Of a DNA stretch of 64,000 nucleotides, positions 56,329 to 64,000 are shown piece after piece. The notes under the pieces are model-generated. The model saw only the letters and a list, made by a program, of their open reading frames with translations. It had not been told where the DNA came from and ran no database searches. How positions within the stretch are numbered: position 1 is the stretch's first letter; each line of letters opens with the position of its first letter. Both the position numbers and the translations under genes were made by a program. Source of the stretch: Jaapia argillacea MUCL 33604 (taxonomy: Eukaryota; Basidiomycota; Agaricomycetes; Jaapiales; Jaapiaceae); contig KL197714.1 in NCBI GenBank assembly GCA_000697665.1, forward strand, positions 342,209-406,208. The letters run 5' to 3'.

Positions 56329-58582
56329 TTTCGGCTTGTTTGTCCCTCTGTCTTCGTCTCGGACGGCGTATGTTACCAGGTATGTCGTTTTTCAGTGAGA
56401 TAGGACGCGACTTAATGATCCTTACAGATAGTCATTTAGCGTACTTGCCACTTGTGTAATTCTAACCCTTACCATTTCATTACTCCCCTTGCGATCTGCC
56501 GAGGATTGAGGCAAGAAGGAAGCGATCCAAATGAGGCAACTGGAGGCCAGGAGCGTCTCGTTCAGTGTGTTCAGCGTCGTTTCATCTTGTGTGCGCATCC
56601 AGTGAAGTGTCATTCCGGGCGGATCTCCTTCCCGAGAGCACATCTTTGTTATCTGATAACACCTCGTGAGTCTATTTTGTTTCCGTTTCCTTCTACAGGA
56701 TTGACGACGCTGACCAGTAACTCGTGAACCTCGCTTAGAAGCGATCGAACTCAGCACTTTCGGGCATTCGGGCTTTGGAATCTTGTGGGGCTTTTTCCCG
56801 CCTCCCGCGAAGCGACAGGAGTCGATCAAGCAGAGCCAAGTGGTTCCTTGGACCTGTATGTACGAGCCATGCATGTCCATCTAAGTTAACCAATTCTCCT
56901 ACTCAGGCACCCAAGCGGGTGCACAAACGCTTCTCTGAGTTTATCTGCCGGCGGCTCCAGTCTGCATGACGTCGAACTCGCCTCAACCTCGCGATCTGAT
57001 ATATGTTCTATGTATGGTGAGTGCACTTTCAACCCCATGTTTCTCGGCTTAAACCATTCATACTCAGTGCTTTCCGGGATTCGGGTTCGCATTAGTTCTA
57101 CGCACCAACTTTCGTTTATCCGAACCTGCCAGCTGGCGCCTTCCTGCAATCACTCTACACTCCGGTGATCAGGAACCTACCCGAAATAAAACAAGCATGA
57201 TCCGCACCCTTGATCCAGACTCCCTGAGCCAGAAATAGGACTGCTGGATACGCTATGGTTTGAGTTACTCAGAGTTGCTGGGTCCCTTGTCGGGTCTGGC
57301 GGTGACCGACTATATGGCGGCTCATCTCCATTCCGCTCGTTGCTTTCATGTTAAACCTCACTCTGTCACTCTTACCCCGCGTGCACGCTTGTCGGTGAGT
57401 CGCATCCTATTCCGCGGAGCTTCTCTGACCTGGCGAATACCTCTCGTTTCGATCGTAGATGAAGAGGCGATGTGGCATGCGGACCCGCTCAGAGCTTTCG
57501 CCTAAGCCCAATCGCGACTTTGGGTATGATAACCATCGTCCCATTCGCCATAAACCGGATCCTCTCATTTCCGAATCAACCTCGTTGCATGCATTTACCA
57601 TTGCTGTGGTTTCGTCGTCTGTGTAAGGTGTTCCCTAACACCTGGCGATCCTACTCTGAGTATCCCCCTTCACCCTGGCACGTCCAGACCGGCCTCCGGG
57701 AGCCGTATGCCTCTACTCCGAATGGGTTTGCAAGGTTAACGACACCAAATTCGTATTGGTTACTCAGTAATCTGAGTGACGAGAGTACGTATGGCTACTG
57801 GCTGGTGACCGTTCTCCGGTCCTGATGATGGGGTGCATGGAGACAACGCAGAGCCTCAGGATATGCCGAACATGGGGTGTTTCTCGCTTGCATTCGACTT
57901 TGACTTGACATGGGTCGTCCGCACTGCCAAAACATGGGAGTTCATTTTCTGTCCACCACCTTGGTGAAATTGGATGATCGTGGAATATCCGATGCAGTTC
58001 GACAAGTAGTTGTCCTATTGTCAGCTTGGGAACGTCTCCCTGCAATGACAGGGGAAGTCACCTAGTGGTGAACTGGCGTGGTCTAACTTGCCCTGCAAAC
58101 CCACTCCCTCACCTTCTCGTCTTTTCTCGAAAGTAACTCTCCCCACTAGAAGTCGTAACCACAATACACGAATTTATATTCGTGGCAAGTCGAGCTTTGC
58201 AAGATGGCGAATACACTGAAGAAATATACGTGCTCGTCGTCAGCTTCACGTCACGACTTATTTTTATCCACACTCTAAAGACGAACTCATCGATCATGAA
58301 CGGAGACGAAGTTTTCCAATTTGTTTGGATTTCATCTAGTACAAAGCAAAGGACGCGGAACACAGAAATGACGGAACAAGATCTAAACGAACTCTGATAG
58401 CGTGTACTAGGATAAGGGATCTCAATGCAAAAGGTGATACAAATGATAGGGTATGACATTCTTTATAAGTCCGAACTCGCCAGCATGCTTCCACTTTAGG
58501 CGCCCCCCACGTCCGGAATATGTTCGAGCCCCACTAGTCGACTCTGAGTTTTCGCGGGCTGTAGTACAACAATGATCGATCA
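56329..58582. other. 2.2-kb region without a recognised gene
   Basis: Several short open frames exist on both strands (for example 57260-57505 plus and 58045-57764 minus). I see no domain, consistent splice chain or repeat. It could hold a poorly conserved gene or decayed sequence. Confidence 0.45.
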
Positions 58583-60160
58583 TTATTGAGGCAAGGTTTC
58601 CTTCTGTTCTCGTAAATGTCGTCTTTCGATCGCGAGTTTAGACTCGTGGCCAAGGATTTTTGTGCGGCCCTGCCAACAAAAGTCGATCACGATCAGAACC
58701 CATATCGCCGTATACCCCGAAATTCACGAAGAGGTATGGAATGATGGTACTCACCTCCTTGTACTTCATATGAACGAGTGTCGCGACAACTGCTATCCAA
58801 TAGAAGACGTATGACAACACCGAGCCCACTGACAGCCAACATCAAGTTAGCAGAGAAGGAGGGGAGAGGGGAGGAGAGCGGCTCACGTGTAGCACTATTA
58901 GTCCAACCAAAAATAGCACCGAATATTAACCACCCTTGTCCGTCAAAGTTGTTATCAGGGTTACAACAATCCAAATGCCAGACGTTCCCCCGAACGTTGA
59001 AAGATCCCGGTCCGTCGCCTGATACATCATCTACATCGGCTCCGAGCCTTGATCGAGAAGAAGCAAGTGCTTGTTAGATGGGGATTGGAAGTGGGGGGAG
59101 GGTGACGTACAAAGTGTTGAATGCATGTTCTTGGAATGCCCAGATGGCTTTTGAGAATAGACCAGCGCCGATGAGGAGGATGAAGTTGGTCATGACCACC
59201 AAGAATACTCTCAACGCTAAGGTTACCCCAATACCCCATCAGTTTCATGCCGAGACCGCAACGAGGAAAGAAGATACTCACTCGTCCGACTAGCAAAAGC
59301 ATAAATCAAGAATCCACAGCCGACCCCACAAACCAACCCTGCAATAGCAGCGATGGGGATGGAAGTGGCCGGTTGGCCGAGTGAGACACCGCCTACGAAG
59401 ATGACTGCTTCCATTCCTTCGCGGAGGACGGTGATCATTGGAAGGATGAGAAGGATCCATTTGCCTGTTCGGGTTCGAGAGTCTACCTCTGGGTGAAAGG
59501 TATGATGTGTCAATAGGGAAAGGGCAGGAGGGGCGAAGGGAAGGCAGACAGACTTTTGCCTTCGAATGCTCGTTGGAGTTTGACGCGCCATTTAGCCTTG
59601 GCGCGATCGAGTTTGAGCATTGTGATTCCCATTACGAAGATCATAAAGGATGCGATTAATTCGAAGATTCCTAGAGAGGTTGTGTTGGAATATGTGGAGA
59701 AAAGAGAGGGGGAGGGCGTTACCTTCCCATAGCTCCTCGGATTTCGCCCACAAATTTGATGCTTGAGTAAACCAGACAGCGATGAAAGCTGCGCCGATGG
59801 CGAGGGCAATCCCAAGGCCGATACCAGCTCCCAGGAAGATCTTGTGAGGAAAGTTAGGTCATGAGGAAGGTGGATTGTGCGAGGCCAACCCACTTGTATG
59901 CGTAGCTTCCGCTCCAGCCTCTGAGAAGTGAGGGTCGGACTTGCACTGTCCTCGCTCTCACCATCCCCCTTCTCAGCAGTGGCCCCCGTGGGCTCTTCGG
60001 ACGTGACGATGGTGGCCACCCCATCTTGGCTCAATTTCGCAGGATCAGTCCCGACGATCTGCTTGACGAGACCGAGTAGAACAGAAACGATGATAGCAGC
60101 CTCGAGAGTCTCACGAAAGACGATGAAGAAGATGGGGACTGAGAAGAGCTCCTTGATCAT
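58583..60160 (-). CDS. FTR1: high-affinity iron permease
   Basis: The start (60160) gives MIKELFSVPIFFIVF-RETLE-AAIIVSVLLG, the first of the two Arg-Glu-x-x-Glu iron-transport motifs. The second is VL-REGME-AVIFVGGVSLG. Seven membrane segments are expected: visible ones include GIGLGIALAIGAAFIAVWFT, GIFELIASFMIFVMGITML, LILPMITVL, IAGLVCGVGCGFLIYAFASR, FLVVMTNFILLIGAGLFSKA and SYVFYWIAVVATLVHMKYKE. The loop WHLDCCNPDNN...GWLIFGAIFGWTNSAT is family-typical. The cytoplasmic tail ends ...EQKETLPQ. FTR1 sits in the plasma membrane in complex with the FET3 ferroxidase and takes up Fe(III) as it is made. The gene is divergent from FET3 and intact. Confidence 0.93.
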
Positions 60161-61202
60161 CTTTGCTGAAGACTGGGGGGGAAGCTGGTGGGGAAATCCT
60201 GTCATGACGGGTCTGGATGCTTGGTTTTTATTTGACAGCAGATGGGTATTCGAGGAGCCGGAATGGAACGACCAAATGTCCTGGAGATGATGTCGGAGGG
60301 CGAGGTGGTGATCGAGTTTCCCGACTCGAGATTTTCCATTTTTTTGAAATGTGTAATCTGATAATTCGAGAACTCAGAGATCGGTGGCCGCGCTATTTTT
60401 GGGTTGACAACGTTATGCATCTAATCAGATATGGGTTTTGATTGTGATAAGATGCCCGTGCTGATGCCCCTTCCTGATCCGACCTGCAAGTCGAGACCAA
60501 CGGGAAGCACCAAGTTTCGACATCAGCCCACGGCGATCGAGCAACGTGAAAAAGCAGAGGTACTTTGGCCAGGGCTTGGAAATGCAGACGAAACTCAATG
60601 AATTGGTGTGTTGGAAGGAATTTACAGCATTATTCAACGGCCCTTGTAACGGGCACGTAAAGTCAACGAAAGAGCCTGGTTGACAGACGACGGGGAGAAG
60701 ACGACGGACCGGATAGACTCGCGTGGCGTTGTCCAGGGGTCCAGAGAGACCGGATGGCATAGCCCGAACAACCTTATTGAACGTTACTGAGTATCAGATA
60801 AAGCCGAATCCCTCCGTTGCAAGTTAATTGGTCCACTGTTCGTCTCCGTGTAAGAATGCTTGAGCGCTTCGTATCCGATTAAAATTGCATGCGCGACTGC
60901 AGCTGATCGTCTAGCCTGCTCGTCTCTGCCTCTCGTCGTCCGACGCAAGCCTGTTCCAGCTCCACGTTTTCTCTCTTTCTTACTCGTGGTTTTTTTGCGC
61001 CCGACAACGCATCAGATTTTGCGCCCACTCTGGTCCGACTGAGACGCTCTCCAGTTTCGTCCATCTTATCTCAGTCCTGCCATAATCTAATCAGATTTCT
61101 CCCCCCGTCCCTCCCGCTTTTTTCTTCCCCTAATAAACCCCTCCACGCTGGCATTCCGACCCCTTGCACACCTCCTGCCCTAAAGCTCGTTGACTGGGAA
61201 GG
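60161..61202. promoter_or_regulatory. shared FTR1-FET3 promoter region
   Basis: A 1.04-kb bidirectional region. Besides the perfect ATCAGATAA at 60793-60801 it holds near-matches: ATCAGATAT (about 60424), TGATAAG (about 60445), AGATAAG on the minus strand (about 61066) and ATCAGATTT (about 61091). Pyrimidine-rich tracts precede the FET3 start. Co-regulation by iron is the expected state for this pair. Confidence 0.65.
60793..60801 (+). promoter_or_regulatory. GATA-type iron-regulator site ATCAGATAA
   Basis: The 9-mer matches the (A/T)TC(A/T)GATAA consensus reported for fungal iron-responsive GATA repressors (Urbs1, Fep1, SREA family). It lies between the divergent iron-uptake genes, about 630 bp from the FTR1 start and 400 bp from the FET3 start. 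Binding is inferred. Confidence 0.55.
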
Positions 61203-63851
61203 ATGTTCACGGCTACCTCCTTAATCCCTGTGTTGTTGGCATCTGTCGCTGGTGTTCGTGCTGGCGTACAGGAACTATGGTGGGACATCACCTACGTCAA
61301 CAACGCCAACCCGGACGGTCTCTTTGAGAGGCGAGTCATCGGTGTGAATGGCACTTGGCCGTGAGTACATCTCCCTGGTCCGGCCTTGTTCGTTCCCCGT
61401 CAGACTGACCCTCGTACTCCAGCCCCCCACCGATCGACGTGCAAGAGACGGATTCACTCATTATTCACGCCAAAAATTTGCTCGACACGCCAACGAGTCT
61501 CCATCACCACGGCATGTTCTTCAACTCTACCAGTTGGATGGACGGTGCCGTAGGCGTAGCCCAGTGGTAAGTACCTCCGCGAGATCGAGAAGCCCTCGTC
61601 AATCAACCTTTTCCTGACCAAAATAACCCACACACATCCAATCTATTTTCGTGCTTTCTTTCCCTTCTCTCCATCCTGCGTTATGCTTCCCGCACTGGCT
61701 TTTTTCTCACTCTCTGTCCGATCGTATTCGGTGACTAATTGAGTATCCACGCAATTAGCGGCATCCCACCTGGAGACACCTTCGACTATGTCGTTCCCAT
61801 CAATTCTTCTGGACAGACAGGAACGTACTGGGTTCATGCCCATTCTTCGGTACGTACCTCCCGACCTATCACCCCACCCCACCAGCGTGCATTTTATTAC
61901 ATAAGCGTTCCTGACTGATTGAGTGCGTCTTGTAACTCAGGGTCAGTATGTTGACGGTCTCCGAGCACCTGTGGTCATCCACCCAACGAACGAGACTTAT
62001 AAGTTTGACGACGAGTATACCGTCGTCCTCGGCGACTGGTATCACCAACAACATGATACCCTTATGCAGGAATTCGTCAGCATCGCCAACCCTGGAGGTG
62101 CTGAACCCATTCCTAGTAAGCCTCCGTATTCATTCCTTAGCAAGACGCAAGGATTGATTTGTTCTGCTTGGATGATTTTTAGACGCTCCTTTGATGTACT
62201 TTGCCCACGGTTCTAGTTATCTCCCCCCGATCTCTGGAAAATCTCCCTCTCCCGTCACCGCCGCGACAGGATTCAACGAAAATGCCACCATCCCATTCCA
62301 ACCCGGAAAGACATACAAAATCCGTGTCGTCAACACCGGAGCTTTCGCCATGTTTTACTTTTGGATTGACGGACACGATATGAGCATAGTTGAAGTGGAT
62401 GGGGTGCGTAACACCTCTCCTTCCGGTTTTGTTTGTTTGCGAGATATTGGCGACTGATTTTTGTGTTTGTGTTGGTAGACCGACGTCCAGGCGCAGCCGG
62501 TTGATATGTTGAGTCTTGCCGTCGCTCAACGATACTCTGTTTTGGTTACGGCTCGCAACGACACCTCGGCCAATTGGGCTATTCATGCCAATATGGACAC
62601 CATTATGTTCGACAAAGTTCCTGCAGGATTGAACCCTAGTACGTCTCCTCCCGTCTCCTTCGTCCTGGCATTGACGATTACTACCCCCTCCGTAGATGCC
62701 ACATCTATCATCACCTATTCCCCCTCCGTCTCCACCACCAACCTCGGTCCCATAACCACCTATACCGATATCAAGGACACCACTCTTATCCCATACCAAA
62801 TCGTCCCTCAACTCCCTCCTTCCACCAAAACTATCGAACTCGAAGTCGTTTTTGATACCATGGCCGATGGTACCAACCGTGCCATGTTTAACATGCAAAC
62901 GTACAACTCTCCTTTAGTCCCTGCTGTCTTTTCGGCGTTGAGTATGGGCGAGAACGCTACTGTTGCGGGGGCGTATGGACCTTTGAGTTTCGTGGTTGAC
63001 CATTTGGATGTGGTGGATATCGTGTTGAAGAATTCGGATGCTGGGAAACATCCTTTGTGAGTACTCACGTTATATGCGTCGCGCCATCGAAGAAACTGAT
63101 TTGTTGGGTGGGGCTTTTTGTAGCCATCTTCATGGACATAAGATGCAGATCATACATCGAGCTGAAGATTACACTTCGAGTAATACGAGTCTTAACCCTC
63201 CGCTTTCTGAGGGACAAGTCAATCCTCTTCGTCGGGACACGGTGCAAGTTGGTTCTATGGGATCTGTGACCATGCGAATTGTAGCTGACAACCCAGGCGT
63301 ATGGTTCTTCCATTGTACGTACCCTTTTTTCTCTCTCTCCCATTTGTTTGTCATGCTGATATATGCGATGTATGCGGCTAGGTCACATTGAATGGCATTT
63401 GGAAGTCGGTCTCGCCATCCAGCTCGTCGAAGCACCCTTGGAAGTACAAGCTCGAGTTGCTTCGGGTTCTGTCACACCTCCTCAATTCATGTATGACCAA
63501 TGCAAAGCTCTCGGAAAACCTACGAGTGGTAACGCTGCTGGACACAACTCCACTACGGATTTGAGCGGGTTGACAGAAGGACCTTTCCCACAAAATAATG
63601 GGTGGCATGCTAAAGGGATCGGTGCCATGTTCGGGTAAGCTTGCCCTCGCAGTTCTTTTACCCCCAATATGCGCGAAGATGTTAATTGTGTTTATAGGTG
63701 TGTGTTGACGGCGGTGATTGGAATGGTTACCGTTACTTGGTATTCTTTCGGTGGAGATTTGACTGAGGAGGAGATGGAGAGGGAAGCTCTTACGAAGCAG
63801 GAAGCTAAAGAGAGGAAGGGGAGGTTCTTTGGTTTGGTCAAGGCTTCGTGA
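61203..63851 (+). CDS. FET3: multicopper ferroxidase
   Basis: The N-terminal signal peptide (MFTATSLIPVLLASVAGVRA) is followed by three cupredoxin domains over about ten exons. Copper ligands are visible in order: LHHHGMF, YWVHAHSS, HPFHLHGHKMQ (with the HP split by an intron) and FFHCHIEWHLE. Near the C-terminus a hydrophobic segment (GIGAMFGCVLTAVIGMVTVT) anchors the protein in the plasma membrane. A short charged tail follows (EREALTKQEAKERKGRFF). The enzyme oxidises Fe(II) to Fe(III) with O2 and hands it to the FTR1 permease. The C-terminal anchor and the pairing with FTR1 separate it from laccases. The start is the first ATG, 6 bp after a pyrimidine/purine boundary, and the frame is intact. 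Confidence 0.94.
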
Positions 63852-64000
63852 GAGTAGTTTGGTCGTTTGTTTTGTATCGCCTTTTGTCAATGTAATTAAT
63901 CGCTTGCATGTTGAGTCGCACCTCGCAAAGAGGGCTGGCTGGTGGTACAACACCGGGCCCTCAAGACTGCTTACTTCCGTACGAAGTTTCAGGGAAGAAG

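Overview
The window is nuclear DNA of a filamentous basidiomycete, most likely an Agaricomycete. The grounds are many short GT-AG introns (about 45-80 bp), 17-nt first exons in clustered F-box genes, Plavaka-type transposases, DUF6532 proteins, a CBM19-type secreted protein, and a divergent FTR1/FET3 iron-uptake pair. No virus-like element was recognised.

Layout. 0.1-1.8 kb: minus-strand relic with three two-exon Zn2Cys6-like modules. 2.18-8.55 kb: DNA transposon P1, with a Plavaka-type transposase (minus) and a divergent DUF6532 gene (plus). 8.6-10.2 kb: gene-poor, with a 0.3-kb inverted repeat around a helix-turn-helix fragment. 10.4-12.4 kb: second relic of the Zn2Cys6-module gene, partly a copy of the first. 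12.6-15.3 kb: HIS5 with a repeat-filled intron. 15.3-18.4 kb: a tandem duplication of the HIS5 tail and a convergent gene made of two repeated units. 18.7-34.3 kb: ordinary host genes (BTB protein, HIR1, MFS transporter, C2H2-RING protein, PARP-type zinc-finger protein, CBM19-type protein, RPS26). 34.5-53.4 kb: F-box cluster (two intact genes, one split by an insertion, and the scar of a deleted one) invaded by a 2.7-kb CpG-poor element (P3), a 6.46-kb Plavaka element (P2) and a 1.1-kb TIR element. 55-56.3 kb: DUF4336 protein. 58.6-63.9 kb: FTR1 and FET3 sharing a promoter that holds a GATA-type iron-regulator site.

The most interesting signal is the transposon family. P1 and P2 are diverged but share one architecture: inverted termini beginning CATCAG, a C2H2-headed Plavaka transposase on one strand, and a divergently transcribed protein with a DUF6532-like C-terminus on the other. 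Their lengths are nearly equal (6.37 and 6.46 kb). P3 has the same terminal hexamer but no transposase, and carries inverted tRNA-like sequences near its ends. This suggests that DUF6532 proteins, very common in basidiomycetes, can be a second component of Plavaka elements. The in-frame stops seen in P1, in the P2 accessory gene and in one zinc-module gene are all TGA, as expected from CGA-to-TGA change at methylated CpG.

Host genes are mostly single or in convergent or divergent pairs. FTR1 and FET3 form the ferroxidase/permease complex of high-affinity iron uptake. All exon limits were read by eye from splice signals and family resemblance, and no search was run.
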